Source: Candidatus Contendibacter sp.
GTDB lineage: Bacteria; Pseudomonadota; Gammaproteobacteria; Competibacterales; Competibacteraceae
Assembly (NCBI GenBank): GCA_029624765.1
Contig: JARSSO010000059.1
Location: 1 to 64,000, forward strand
Length of the DNA stretch: 64,000 bases
Reading direction: 5' to 3'
In this document: positions 50,506 to 60,209 of the stretch, piece after piece
Layout of the letters: every line of letters starts with the position of its first letter
Position numbering within the stretch: position 1 is the first letter of the stretch
Made by a program: the position numbers and the translations under genes
Notes under the pieces: model-generated
Seen by the model: the letters and a program-made list of their open reading frames with translations, nothing else
What the model was told of the DNA's origin: nothing
Databases searched by the model: none

Positions 50506-51585
50506 ATGGACGCTCAAGAATCCGTATCCTCCACCAAACCCAAACTGGGCGCGAAAGTGACCCAGGTCGCCACGCTTTACAACCCGCGTACCTGGAAGGA
50601 AAAGGGCCTGTGGTGGACTCTCGGCCTGTTTCTGGTGACTTACGTTATCGTCTTCATTGTGCTTGGCTTTATCTGGTCGCGCTCCCCCGGCGAATTCGAC
50701 GTGCACGAGTATGCGCGGGAAACGGCCAAGGGAAAGCAGCAAAAACTGGTGCCGGGCTACGTCACCACCATCGCCGCCATCCATATCGCGGAAACCCTGT
50801 TGGACAAGCCGGGGGGCTACCTCAGCAACGACATTACGCCGCCGGGAGTCTATCTGGACAACATTCCGAACTGGGAATACGGGGCGTTGACCGAACTGCG
50901 GGATCTGGTCCGCGCCATGCGCAACGATTTCAGTCGCTCCCAGACCCAATCCATCGAGGACAAGGATTTGCAGGTTGCCGATCCGCAGTTCAACTACGAC
51001 TCCAATTCCTGGATTCTGCCGTCCTCCGAGTCGGAATACCGCAAGGGGGTCGAAGCGCTGTACCGCTATCTCAATCGCTTGGCCGACGAGAAAGCCTTCG
51101 ATGGCCAATTCTTCACCCGCGCCGACAACCTGAGCGTCTACCTGCAAGTGGTCGAAAAACGACTGGGTAGCTTGGCGCAACGGCTGGCGGCCGGTGTTGG
51201 CCAAGCCCGCTTTAATGTGGATCTGGCCGGCGATCCCAATGCCCGTCAGTCCACGCCAACCCCCGCCCAGTCCCAGGTCAAGACGCCGTGGCTCAAGATC
51301 GACGACGTGTTCTTCGAGGCGCGCGGCTACACCTGGGCGCTGGTGCATACGCTCAAGGCGCTGGAAGTGGATTTCAACGACGTGCTCGCCAACAAGAACG
51401 CCCTGGTCTCGCTCAAGCAGATCATCCGCGAACTGGAGAACACCCAGAGCTTCATCTGGAGTCCGATGATTCTCAACGGCACCGGTTTCGGGCCGATGGC
51501 CAATCACTCGCTGATCATGGCCTCCTATATCTCCCGCGCCAACGCCGCGATCATCGACCTGCGCAATCTGCTGTTGCAGGGCTAG
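50506..51585 (+). CDS. DUF2333-family membrane protein
   Basis: 359 residues. One N-terminal transmembrane helix (about 38-58), the rest extracytoplasmic, with VPGYVTTIAAIHIAETLLDKP and GGYLSNDITPPGVYLDNIPN matching the DUF2333 family of Proteobacteria. Function unknown. The ATG at 50506 is preferred over 50500 because AAGGA then has proper spacing. One base separates it from the next gene. Confidence 0.83.
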   Translation: MDAQESVSSTKPKLGAKVTQVATLYNPRTWKEKGLWWTLGLFLVTYVIVFIVLGFIWSRSPGEFDVHEYARETAKGKQQKLVPGYVTTIAAIHIAETLLDKPGGYLSNDITPPGVYLDNIPNWEYGALTELRDLVRAMRNDFSRSQTQSIEDKDLQVADPQFNYDSNSWILPSSESEYRKGVEALYRYLNRLADEKAFDGQFFTRADNLSVYLQVVEKRLGSLAQRLAAGVGQARFNVDLAGDPNARQSTPTPAQSQVKTPWLKIDDVFFEARGYTWALVHTLKALEVDFNDVLANKNALVSLKQIIRELENTQSFIWSPMILNGTGFGPMANHSLIMASYISRANAAIIDLRNLLLQG

Positions 51586-51586
51586 G

Positions 51587-52342
51587 ATGGCGGATTTCAA
51601 CACCCACCTGATGGGGGCGGCGGCGGTCAGCGGGCTGGCCGCCACGGTGCTGGTGATGACCGGCCAGTTTCCCCATCAGGCGGTCATCGGTTATTTCGTG
51701 CTCGGCGTCATCGGTGGACTGTTGCCGGACCTGGATTCACCCACCTCCATCCCCATCCGGATCGCCTTCGCGGTGTTGGCCGTGGCGGCCGGCTTTCTGG
51801 TGGTGTTCACCTTTGGCCGGCGCTATTCGCTGGTGGAACTGGTTATCCTGTGGTTGGGCTGTTTTTTATTCATCCGTTATGGTCTGTTCAATCTATTCGA
51901 CCGGGTCACCGTTCACCGCGGATTGGTTCACTCCATCCCGGCGGGCGTCGGTTGCGGGCTGATCGCGACCCTCGTCGCTTTCCAGGTCTTCAATGCCTCC
52001 GTCGTCCATGCCTGGCTGTGCGGGGCCTTCGTCACCCTGGGCTTCCTCGTCCATCTGCTGCTGGACGAGTGGTACAGCGTCGATCTGTCCGGCAAAAAAC
52101 TGCTGAAAAGCTCCTTTGGCACCGCGTTCAGTCTGGGCAGTTTCCAGCAGCCCATCGGCACGGCGGCGCTCTATCTGGCGGTGGTCGCGCTGTTTTTCCT
52201 GTGTCCCTCGCCCCGGCCCTTCGCCGATCTGATGCTGGATCGCGATACCTACCGGGGCGTGACCCAGCGCCTGCTGCCCGGCGAGACGTGGTTTCCGGGT
52301 TTCCTGCGCCGGGTGACGCCGTCCAGTCTGTCGGGTGGATGA
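51587..52342 (+). CDS. YdjM/DUF457-type membrane metal-dependent hydrolase
   Basis: 251 residues with six or seven hydrophobic segments. FNTHLMGAAAVSGL (metal-ligand His), GGLLPDLDSPTS (DLD) and VTVHRGLVHS are the motifs of the LexA-regulated YdjM family. Activity not established experimentally for most members. Probably co-transcribed with DUF2333. Converges on the purine permease gene. Confidence 0.85.
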   Translation: MADFNTHLMGAAAVSGLAATVLVMTGQFPHQAVIGYFVLGVIGGLLPDLDSPTSIPIRIAFAVLAVAAGFLVVFTFGRRYSLVELVILWLGCFLFIRYGLFNLFDRVTVHRGLVHSIPAGVGCGLIATLVAFQVFNASVVHAWLCGAFVTLGFLVHLLLDEWYSVDLSGKKLLKSSFGTAFSLGSFQQPIGTAALYLAVVALFFLCPSPRPFADLMLDRDTYRGVTQRLLPGETWFPGFLRRVTPSSLSGG

Positions 52343-52351
52343 GTCCGCTGG

Positions 52352-53641
52352 CTACAGCCAGAGATACCGCGCCATGAACAGTCCCGCCACCACCGCCATC
52401 GGCAGGCCGATCCGCTCGCGCTGGCCCGTCAGCAGTTGCAACAGCACATGGCTGATCACCCCGAAGGCAATGCCGTCGGCGATGGAAAAGGTGAACGCCA
52501 TGACGGTGACGCAGCACACCGCCGGGGCGCTCTCGGTCAGATCGTCCCAGTGCAGTTCGGTCAGGCCGCGCAGCATCAGGATGGCGACGTACAGCAGCGC
52601 GGGAGCGGTCGCATGCGGCGGCGCCATCGCCGCCAGCGGCGCGAACGCCAGGCTGGCCAGGAAGAGCAGGGCGATCACCACGGCGGTCAGGCCGGTGCGA
52701 CCGCCGGCGGCGATGCCGGCGGCGCTTTCCAGATAGCTGGTCGTGCTGGAGGTGCCCAGCAGCGCGCCGACGCTGATCGCCGTGCTGTCGGCCAGCAGGG
52801 CGCGCTCCAGCCGGGGCAGGCGGCCCTGGGCGTCGAGAAAACCGCCGCGCTGGGCAATCGCGATCAGCGTGCCCGAAGTTTCGAACAGACTCATCAGGAA
52901 GAAACTCAGCACCACCCCCAACACCGCCGGATCGAGCGCGGCGCGAATATCGGCCTTGAACAGGGTCGGCGCCAGGGAAGGCGGGGCGGAGAACACGCCG
53001 GTGAACGGACTCAGACCCAGTGCCACTGACGACGCCGTGACCGCCAGGATGCCGAGCAGAATCGCGCCGGGCACGCCGCGTTGATCGAGCGTGACCATCA
53101 GCAGAAAGCCGCCCATCGCCAGCAGGGCGGTCGGGGCCTTGACGTTGCCGAGCGTCACCAGGGTGTCCGGGCTGGCGGTCACGACGCCCGCCGCGCGCAG
53201 GGCCAGCAGCGCCAGGAACAACCCGACGCCGGCGGTGATGGCGTGCTTGAGACCGGTTGGGATGGCGTTGACGAACCATTCCCGGACCCGCAGCAGGCTG
53301 ACCAGCACGAACAGCAGACCGGACAGGAACACCGCGCCCAGCGCCGTTTCCCAGGGCAGCCCCATGCCCTTGACCAGCCCGAAGGTGAACACGGCGTTGA
53401 TGCCCATGCCGGGCGCCTGGCCGATGGGGTAATTGGCCAGCAGACCCATGAGCAGGGAACCGATGGCGCCGGCCAGCGCGGTGGCGACGAACACGGCGTC
53501 GCGGTCCATGCCGGCCTGAGCGAGAATGTCGGGGTTGACGAACAGGATGGCCGACATGGTGAGAAAGGTGGTGCAGCCGGCCAGAATTTCGGTGCGCGCG
53601 GTGGTGCCACGCGCCTGCAATGCGAAGAATTTTTCCAGCAT
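52352..53641 (-). CDS. NCS2-family guanine/hypoxanthine permease (AzgA type)
   Basis: 429 residues with about twelve to fourteen helices. MLEKFFALQARGTTARTEIL starts the AzgA group, and the conserved GQAPGMGINAVFTF, ETSGTLIAIA and GTSSTTSYLESAAGIAAGGRTG loops bind the purine. Takes up adenine, guanine or hypoxanthine by proton symport. A start at 53989 is rejected because the extension is not conserved. I looked for a purine riboswitch in the leader and saw none. Confidence 0.9.
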   Translation of the reverse strand: MLEKFFALQARGTTARTEILAGCTTFLTMSAILFVNPDILAQAGMDRDAVFVATALAGAIGSLLMGLLANYPIGQAPGMGINAVFTFGLVKGMGLPWETALGAVFLSGLLFVLVSLLRVREWFVNAIPTGLKHAITAGVGLFLALLALRAAGVVTASPDTLVTLGNVKAPTALLAMGGFLLMVTLDQRGVPGAILLGILAVTASSVALGLSPFTGVFSAPPSLAPTLFKADIRAALDPAVLGVVLSFFLMSLFETSGTLIAIAQRGGFLDAQGRLPRLERALLADSTAISVGALLGTSSTTSYLESAAGIAAGGRTGLTAVVIALLFLASLAFAPLAAMAPPHATAPALLYVAILMLRGLTELHWDDLTESAPAVCCVTVMAFTFSIADGIAFGVISHVLLQLLTGQRERIGLPMAVVAGLFMARYLWL

Positions 53642-53966
53642 GGTCGGGATTCGAAAAGGGAAAAAAACCGCGTTCGCGGAACAGGCGAACGTCCCCGGAC
53701 GCATGACGCGCCCCACCGGACCACCAGCTCGCTGCCGGCGCCCGGTTCGATGGGAAGTATACGAAGTTGACCAGGCCATAAGGCGGGAATGGGTGAAATC
53801 GGTCGTTGCTGGGCCAATGGTTGCCGGCCGGCGCCGCCGCTCCCGTCCACGCCTTGACAGGTTACCGGCGTGGCCTACACCCACAAGTTCTATCCCGATG
53901 CCGACAGGCGCATAATCGCGCATAATAGTTGACGTATTTTGAAAACCCCAAGGAGAGCGCCCGTTC
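53642..53966. other. Divergent intergenic region between the purine permease gene and pgm
   Basis: 325 bases without a gene. It must hold promoters for both neighbours. TTGACA near 53855 is a possible -35 element for pgm but no convincing -10 follows at the right distance. Two GCATAAT repeats occur just upstream of pgm. Confidence 0.4.
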
Positions 53967-55598
53967 ATGACCGTCCAAACCATCACCACCCAACCGTTCC
54001 CCGATCAAAAACCCGGCACTTCGGGGCTGCGCAAGAAAGTCAAGGTCTTCGAAAAACCCAACTACCTGGAAAATTTCGTCCAGTGCATTTTCGACACCCA
54101 GCGCGACCGCCAGGATGCGCCGCTGGTGCTCGGCGGCGACGGGCGCTATTACAACCGCCAGGCGATCCAGATCATCCTTCGCATCGCCGCCGCCAACGGT
54201 TGCGGGCGGGTGGTGCTGGGTCAGGGCGGCATCCTGTCGACGCCAGCCGCCTCCCACCTGATCCGCCAGTATCAGGCCCGGGGTGGCATCATCCTGTCGG
54301 CCAGCCACAATCCCGGCGGGCCGGACGAAGACTTCGGCATCAAATTCAACACGCCCAACGGCGGACCGGCGGCCGAGAAGGTCACCGAAGCCCTCTATCG
54401 GGCCAGCCTGCACATCAACCGCTACCACACGCTGGATACGCCCGACATCGATCTCGACCGCCTGGGAACCGCCACCGTCGGCGACATGCGGGTGGATATC
54501 GTGGACCCGGTCAGCGCCTACGCCGACCTGATGGAGCAATTGTTCGACTTCGACCAGATTCGCGCCCTGTTCCAGTCCGGGTTCCGGATGCGTTTCGACG
54601 CCATGCACGCGGTCACCGGCCCCTACGCGCGGGAAATTCTGGAACAGCGGCTGGGCGCTCCGGCCGGTACGGTGATCAACGGCATCCCGCTGGAGGACTT
54701 CGGCCACGGTCACCCCGATCCGAATCTGGTGTACGCCAAGGAACTGGCCGATTACCTGTTCGGGCCGGACGCCCCGGATTTCGGCGCGGCCTCGGACGGG
54801 GACGGCGACCGCAACATGGTGCTGGGCCGGCATTTCTTCGTCACCCCCAGCGACAGCCTGGCGGTGATTCTGGCCAACGCCGCCTCGGCGCCGGGCTATC
54901 GCGGCCGGATCGGCGGCGTCGCCCGCTCGATGCCGACCAGTCAGGCGGCGGATCGGGTGGCGGCCAAGCTGGGACTGAATTGCTACGAAACGCCGACGGG
55001 CTGGAAATTCTTCGGCAATTTGCTGGACGCCGGCAAGATCGTCCTGTGCGGCGAGGAAAGCTTCGGCACCGGCTCGGACCACGTGCGCGAGAAGGACGGC
55101 GTGTGGGCGGTGCTGTTCTGGCTGAACATCCTGGCCGCCCGTCGGCAGTCGGTGGCGGAGATCGTGCGCGAACACTGGCGGACCTACGGCCGCAACTACT
55201 ACACCCGCCATGACTACGAAGCGGTCAACAGCGACGCCGCCAACGGTCTGGTCGATGCCCTGCGCGCCAAGACCGCCGAACTGCCAGGGCAAAAGCTCGG
55301 TTCCTACACGGTGGCGTATGCCGACGATTTCCGTTATCTCGATCCGATCGACGAGAGCATCAGCGACAAGCAGGGCATCCGGATCGGTTTCCAGGATGGC
55401 TCGCGCATCGTTTACCGGTTGTCGGGCACCGGCACCGAGGGCGCGACGCTGCGGGTTTACATCGAAGCCTACGAGGCCGACCCGGCCCGGCACGATCTGG
55501 ACACCCAGCAGGCGCTGGCGGAACTGATCCAGATCGCCAACGGCCTGGTGGGCATTCGCGAGCGCACCGGCCGGAACGAACCGACCGTCATTACCTGA
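53967..55598 (+). CDS. pgm: Phosphoglucomutase, alpha-D-glucose-specific
   Basis: 543 residues. Interconverts glucose-1-phosphate and glucose-6-phosphate, linking glycolysis to glycogen and sugar-nucleotide synthesis. The phosphoserine loop SASHNPGG, metal loop SDGDGDRN, sugar loop CGEESFGTGSDH and C-terminal phosphate-binding RLSGTGTEGATLR are intact. AAGGAGAG lies before the ATG. Confidence 0.95.
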   Translation: MTVQTITTQPFPDQKPGTSGLRKKVKVFEKPNYLENFVQCIFDTQRDRQDAPLVLGGDGRYYNRQAIQIILRIAAANGCGRVVLGQGGILSTPAASHLIRQYQARGGIILSASHNPGGPDEDFGIKFNTPNGGPAAEKVTEALYRASLHINRYHTLDTPDIDLDRLGTATVGDMRVDIVDPVSAYADLMEQLFDFDQIRALFQSGFRMRFDAMHAVTGPYAREILEQRLGAPAGTVINGIPLEDFGHGHPDPNLVYAKELADYLFGPDAPDFGAASDGDGDRNMVLGRHFFVTPSDSLAVILANAASAPGYRGRIGGVARSMPTSQAADRVAAKLGLNCYETPTGWKFFGNLLDAGKIVLCGEESFGTGSDHVREKDGVWAVLFWLNILAARRQSVAEIVREHWRTYGRNYYTRHDYEAVNSDAANGLVDALRAKTAELPGQKLGSYTVAYADDFRYLDPIDESISDKQGIRIGFQDGSRIVYRLSGTGTEGATLRVYIEAYEADPARHDLDTQQALAELIQIANGLVGIRERTGRNEPTVIT

Positions 55599-55689
55599 CC
55601 GCGCGCGGCGCTGGGCGGTGGAGTTGGCTGGACAGGTCGCCAGCACTTGGCCAAAGCCGGCTCCAACTCAGGGTTTTCTCGAAAATCGA

Positions 55690-56757
55690 TCAATCCTGGT
55701 TGTTCAGCGCCGCCGCCAGCAGGCGGGCGGTTACGTCCACCACTGGAATGACCCGGTCGTAGGCCATCCGGGTCGGGCCGATGACGCCCAGCACCCCCAG
55801 CACCCGCCCTTCCACGGAATAGGGCGCGGTCACCACGCTGCAACCCTCCAGCGCCTCAAAGCCGGATTCCTCGCCGATGAAGATTTGCACGCCGTCGGCG
55901 CGTAGGCACTGGTCGAACAGGTGCAGCAGGTCGCGCTTGTGGTTGAAGGCCTCGAACAGTTGCCGCAGCTTGTCGAGATCGGACAGGTCGGCGTACCGCA
56001 TCAACTGGGTTTGACCGGCGACCACGTAATCCTGATCGTTCGATTCGGGCTCGAAGGTCTGCTCGGCCATCTCGACCACGGTTTGCATCAACCGGTCGAG
56101 GCTGTCGCGCGTTTCGCGCAGATCCCGCAACAACGACTCCCGGACCTGATGGATATCCTGGCCGGTGAACTGCTGGTTCAGGTAATTGGCCGCCTGTTGC
56201 AATTCCATGGCGCCGTAGGGACGCTGGGTCTGGATGACGCGGTTTTGCACCTCCTGGGTATTCAACACCAGAATCACCAGCACCCGGTTTTCGGCCAGGG
56301 GCAGAAATTCCACTTGACGCAAGGTCAGCGTCTTGCGGCGCGGCAGCATGACCACGCCGACCAGGTGGGTGGCGCCCGACAGCAGATCGGAGACCGAGCG
56401 CGCCAGTTCGGCGCCGTCGCGCACCGGTTGGTCGATGCGCCGGCGCAGCGTTTCGACTTCCCGATCCTCCAGGGGCTTGAGATGCAACAGCGTGTCGATG
56501 AAAAACCGGTAACCACGGGCGGTCGGCACCCGCCCGGCCGAGGTGTGCGGGGCGCGCAGATAGCCCAGTTCCTCCAGATCGGCCATGACGTTGCGGATGG
56601 TGGCCGGGCTGAGATCGAGACCGGCGTCGCGCGCCAGCGTGCGCGAGCCGACCGGCTGACCGTTGCGGATGTAACGCTCGACCAGCGCCCGCAACAAGTG
56701 CTGAGTGCGTTCGTTGAGGGTGGAACGACCCGCCCCGGTGGATTCCGTACTGTGCAT
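55690..56757 (-). CDS. hrcA: Heat-inducible transcription repressor HrcA
   Basis: 355 residues. The N-terminal winged helix carries VGSRTLARDAGLDLSPATIRN and DLEELGYLRAPHTSAGRVPT, the HrcA consensus; the central GAF-like and C-terminal effector parts are complete. HrcA represses chaperone operons by binding CIRCE, and such a site lies directly upstream of its own start (56775-56802), implying autoregulation. groESL, dnaK and grpE are not in the window. Confidence 0.95.
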   Translation of the reverse strand: MHSTESTGAGRSTLNERTQHLLRALVERYIRNGQPVGSRTLARDAGLDLSPATIRNVMADLEELGYLRAPHTSAGRVPTARGYRFFIDTLLHLKPLEDREVETLRRRIDQPVRDGAELARSVSDLLSGATHLVGVVMLPRRKTLTLRQVEFLPLAENRVLVILVLNTQEVQNRVIQTQRPYGAMELQQAANYLNQQFTGQDIHQVRESLLRDLRETRDSLDRLMQTVVEMAEQTFEPESNDQDYVVAGQTQLMRYADLSDLDKLRQLFEAFNHKRDLLHLFDQCLRADGVQIFIGEESGFEALEGCSVVTAPYSVEGRVLGVLGVIGPTRMAYDRVIPVVDVTARLLAAALNNQD

Positions 56758-56774
56758 GCCGTTGGGTTCCCGTT

Positions 56775-56802
56775 TTTAGCACTCTCGGCCCTGAGTGCTA
56801 AA
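56775..56802. promoter_or_regulatory. CIRCE operator (HrcA-binding site) with 8-base spacer
   Basis: Perfect arms TTTAGCACTC (56775-56784) and GAGTGCTAAA (56793-56802) are separated by 8 bases; the consensus is TTAGCACTC-N9-GAGTGCTAA. It lies 18 bases upstream of the hrcA start and 101 bases upstream of nadK, so it could affect both. Confidence 0.9.
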
Positions 56803-56902
56803 CCACCGTAGCAACTCCCCGAAAAGGTGTCAAGCCGTCCGATAGTTGCGTGGTTTCCGGTAGAATATTCATTGCGCTTGAGCAATCACCCAGTAGGGAA
56901 CC

Positions 56903-57802
56903 ATGTCCACCCTGGCTTTTCACACCATCGGCCTCATCAGCAAGTTCGGCGATCCCACCGGCGCGGGGACGTTGAACCAGATTGCCGCCTACCTGCGCCA
57001 GCGCCAGTTGCGGGTGCTGCTCGACGAAAGCTCGGCCCGGCTGATGCCCGACAACGGCCTGGAAACCGCCAGTCGCGCGGTGATTGGCGAGCAATGCGAC
57101 CTGGTCGTCGTCATGGGTGGCGACGGCACCATGCTGAACGCGGCGCGCTCGCTGGTCGATTACGAAGTGCCGATTCTAGGGGTCAATCTGGGCCGGCTCG
57201 GCTTTCTGGCCGACGTTTCCCCCAGCGAGCTTCCGCATCGGCTGGAAGCGGTCCTGCAAGGCCATTTCCGCGAGGCGCGTCGTTCGTTGCTGCACGCCCA
57301 GGTACTGCGCGAGGATCAGGTGACCGCCGAGGCCGACGCGCTCAACGAAGTGGTGGTCCACAAGCGCGAAGTGGCGCGCATGATCGAGGTGGACGCCTTT
57401 CTCGACGGCCGTTTCCTCAACGCCTACCGCGCCGACGGCCTGATCATTTCCACCCCGACCGGTTCCACCGCCTACGCGCTGGCCGGCGGCGGGCCGATCA
57501 TCCATCCGGGGCTGGAAGCGGTGGTGCTGGTGCCCATCTGTCCGCATACCCTGACCCATCGGCCGATCGTGGTCAAGGCCGACAGCGTCATCGAAGTGGT
57601 GTTGAACAGCGCCAACACCACCGAGGCCCAGATCACCTGCGACGGTCAGGTCAGCCTGGCCATCGAGCCGGGCGACCACATCGTGATCCGCAAGAAGAGC
57701 CGCAAGGTGCGGCTGGTTCATCCTCTCAACCACGACTACTTCGAGTTGCTGCGGGCCAAGCTGAACTGGGGTTTGCGCCCGGAAGCAACCCCCTTCGCCT
57801 GA
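56903..57802 (+). CDS. nadK: NAD kinase
   Basis: 299 residues. Phosphorylates NAD to NADP. The GGDGT motif reads VMGGDGTMLNAAR, followed by GVNLGRLGFLAD, the adenine-binding LNEVVVHK and TPTGSTAYALAGGGPI. Starts an operon running into recN and a two-component system. Confidence 0.95.
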   Translation: MSTLAFHTIGLISKFGDPTGAGTLNQIAAYLRQRQLRVLLDESSARLMPDNGLETASRAVIGEQCDLVVVMGGDGTMLNAARSLVDYEVPILGVNLGRLGFLADVSPSELPHRLEAVLQGHFREARRSLLHAQVLREDQVTAEADALNEVVVHKREVARMIEVDAFLDGRFLNAYRADGLIISTPTGSTAYALAGGGPIIHPGLEAVVLVPICPHTLTHRPIVVKADSVIEVVLNSANTTEAQITCDGQVSLAIEPGDHIVIRKKSRKVRLVHPLNHDYFELLRAKLNWGLRPEATPFA

Positions 57803-57813
57803 AGAGTTCGCCC

Positions 57814-59502
57814 ATGCTGACCCAGTTGCGCATCCGCGATTTCGCCATCGTCGAGGAGCTGGAACTGGAACTGGCGGCCGGGATGACCGCGGTGACCGGC
57901 GAAACCGGCGCCGGCAAGTCGATCCTGGTGGACGCCATCGGCCTGCTGCTGGGCGACCGCGCCGACAGCGGCGTGATTCGCCACGGCGCGGAGCGGGCCG
58001 ATCTGAGCGCGTCGTTCGATCTCGACGCCCTGCCGGCGGCGCGCGCCTGGCTGGCCGAGCGCGATCTGGACCGCGACCGGGAATGCCACCTGCGGCGCGT
58101 CATCGCCCGCGCCGGCCGCTCGCGCGGCTACATCAACGGCGTGCCCCAGCCCACCCAGACGTTGCGGGAGTTGGGCGAACAATTGGTCGATATCCACGGT
58201 CAGCACGAACACCAGTCGCTGCTGCGGCGCGAGGCCCAGCGGCAACTGCTGGACGATTACGCCGGCAATCAGGCGCTGACGGCGGAACTGGCGGAGCGGC
58301 ACCGGACCTGGGGCCGGTTGCGGCGGGATCTGCGCGCGCTGCGGCAGGCCGCTGGCGAGCGCGACGCCCGGCTGGACCTTCTAAGCCATCATCTCCGGGA
58401 ATTGACGGCCCTCAATCTGGCCGAGGACGAGGTCGTGGCGCTGGAAGGCGAGCAGCGCCGCCTGGCTCACGCCAGCCTGTTGCTGGACGCCGGCCAGCGC
58501 CTGCTGGGGTGGCTGAGCGAGGACGAGGAATCTTCCGTCGTCGACCGGCTGGATCACGGTTTGCGCGAACTGGATACCCTGAGCCGTCTGGACGCCCGTC
58601 TCACCCCGGTCGGCGACATGCTGAGCACCGCGCGGATTCAGATTCGGGAAGCCAGCGACGAGTTGCGCGGTTACGTCCAGGCGCTCGATCTCGATCCCGC
58701 GCATCTGGCCCAGGTCGAACAGCGGCTGGCCGCCGCCCATCAACTGGCCCGCAAGCATCGCGTCGCCCCCGAGGAATTGCCGGCGTTGCGGGCGCGGTTC
58801 GAGGCCGAACAGGATACGCTCGAACACAGCGAAACCCGGTTGGACGAATTGCAGCGGGCGGTGAAAGCCGCGCGGGCGGCGTATCAGGCCGATGCCGACC
58901 GGTTGAGCGAACGGCGGGCGGCGGCGGCGCGGGAACTGGGCGAACGGGTCTCGGCGGCGCTGGCGGGACTGGGCATGGCGGGGGGGCGCTTCGCCATCGT
59001 GCTGGAGCGGCTGGAGCAGCCCACGCCGGCTGGACTCGAAAGCGTGGAGTTTCTGGTCAGCGCCAATCCCGGCCAGCCGCCGCGGCCGCTGGCCAAGGTC
59101 GCTTCCGGGGGTGAACTGTCGCGCGTCAGCCTGGCGATCCAGGTGATCGCCGCCCATGCCGCCCGCATCCCGACCCTGATCTTCGACGAAGTGGATGTCG
59201 GCATCGGCGGCAGTGTGGCGGAGATCGTCGGACGGCAATTGCGGATGCTGGGTGGTAGTAGCCGGCAAGTGCTGTGCGTCACCCACCTGCCCCAGGTGGC
59301 GGCGCAGGCCCATCGGCAGTTCAAGGCGGAAAAACGGACCGATGGCGCGACCACGCACACGCGGGTGCTGGCGCTGGAACCCGATGAGCGGGTGCGGGAA
59401 ATCGCCCGGATGCTGGGCGGTCTGGCGGTAACCGAGAACACGCTGGCGCACGCCCGCGAGATGGTGGACCAGGCGGCTTCCCCGACGGTCGAATCGCCGT
59501 GA
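57814..59502 (+). CDS. recN: DNA repair protein RecN
   Basis: 562 residues, SMC-like ATPase for double-strand-break repair. Walker A is GETGAGKSIL; two coiled-coil halves (about 150-340) flank a short hinge; the C-terminal ATPase half has KVASGGELSRVSLAIQ (signature) and LIFDEVDVGIGG (Walker B), and VTHLPQVAAQAH. Starts 11 bases after nadK, and its stop overlaps the response-regulator start. Confidence 0.95.
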   Translation: MLTQLRIRDFAIVEELELELAAGMTAVTGETGAGKSILVDAIGLLLGDRADSGVIRHGAERADLSASFDLDALPAARAWLAERDLDRDRECHLRRVIARAGRSRGYINGVPQPTQTLRELGEQLVDIHGQHEHQSLLRREAQRQLLDDYAGNQALTAELAERHRTWGRLRRDLRALRQAAGERDARLDLLSHHLRELTALNLAEDEVVALEGEQRRLAHASLLLDAGQRLLGWLSEDEESSVVDRLDHGLRELDTLSRLDARLTPVGDMLSTARIQIREASDELRGYVQALDLDPAHLAQVEQRLAAAHQLARKHRVAPEELPALRARFEAEQDTLEHSETRLDELQRAVKAARAAYQADADRLSERRAAAARELGERVSAALAGLGMAGGRFAIVLERLEQPTPAGLESVEFLVSANPGQPPRPLAKVASGGELSRVSLAIQVIAAHAARIPTLIFDEVDVGIGGSVAEIVGRQLRMLGGSSRQVLCVTHLPQVAAQAHRQFKAEKRTDGATTHTRVLALEPDERVREIARMLGGLAVTENTLAHAREMVDQAASPTVESP

Positions 59503-60209
59503 GCGACCGTATTCTCGTCGTGGACGACGATCCAGGGCTGCGCGAATTGCTGGCCGACTATCTGGGCCGCAATGGTTTTGAGGTGACCGGCGTGGCCGAG
59601 GGGCGCGGACTGTGGGCGGCGCTGGAGCAGGGACCGGTGGACCTGGTCATCCTCGATCTGATGCTGCCCGGCGACGACGGGCTGGTGCTGTGCCGCAACC
59701 TGCGCGCCCGCTCGCCCATCCCGATCCTCATGCTGACCGCCCGGGGCGACGACACCGACCGCATCGTCGGTCTGGAAATGGGGGCTGACGACTATCTGCC
59801 CAAGCCGTTCAATCCGCGCGAGTTGCTGGCCAGGGTCAAGAGCATCCTGCGCCGTGCCCGCAACGCACCCGCCGAACCCGGCGAGGTCCGCCGCTTTCAC
59901 TTCGCCGGCTGGACGCTGGATGTGGATGCCCGCCAACTCGTCGCGCCGGATGGGGTGCTGGTCGCGCTGGGCGCCGGCGACTACCGGCTGTTGCGGGTGT
60001 TTCTGGATCATCCGCGGCGGGTGCTGAATCGGGATCAGTTGTTGGACTTGACCCAGGGCCGCGAGGCCACGCCATTCGACCGCAGCATCGACGTGCAGGT
60101 CAGCCGGCTGCGGCGGCGCTTGCGCGACGATCCACGCGAGGCCGTCATCATCAAGACGGTTCGCAACGAGGGCTATCTGCTGGCGGCCCACGTCCGCCGG
60201 GAATCCTGA
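59499..60209 (+). CDS. OmpR-family response regulator
   Basis: 236 residues. Receiver domain with acidic pocket DDD and phospho-acceptor in VILDLMLPGDDG (Asp about 52), LTARGDD and the lysine in YLPKPFN; C-terminal winged helix with RSIDVQVSRLRRRL and IKTVRNEGYLL. GTG start overlapping the recN stop. Cognate kinase is the next gene. Close to OmpR in overall form; regulon unknown. Confidence 0.9.
   Translation: MSDRILVVDDDPGLRELLADYLGRNGFEVTGVAEGRGLWAALEQGPVDLVILDLMLPGDDGLVLCRNLRARSPIPILMLTARGDDTDRIVGLEMGADDYLPKPFNPRELLARVKSILRRARNAPAEPGEVRRFHFAGWTLDVDARQLVAPDGVLVALGAGDYRLLRVFLDHPRRVLNRDQLLDLTQGREATPFDRSIDVQVSRLRRRLRDDPREAVIIKTVRNEGYLLAAHVRRES

Noticed and set aside
53642..53989. Longer start for the purine permease and a purine riboswitch in its leader
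   Set aside because: The extension is not AzgA-like, and I found neither the conserved riboswitch core nor a plausible three-way junction.
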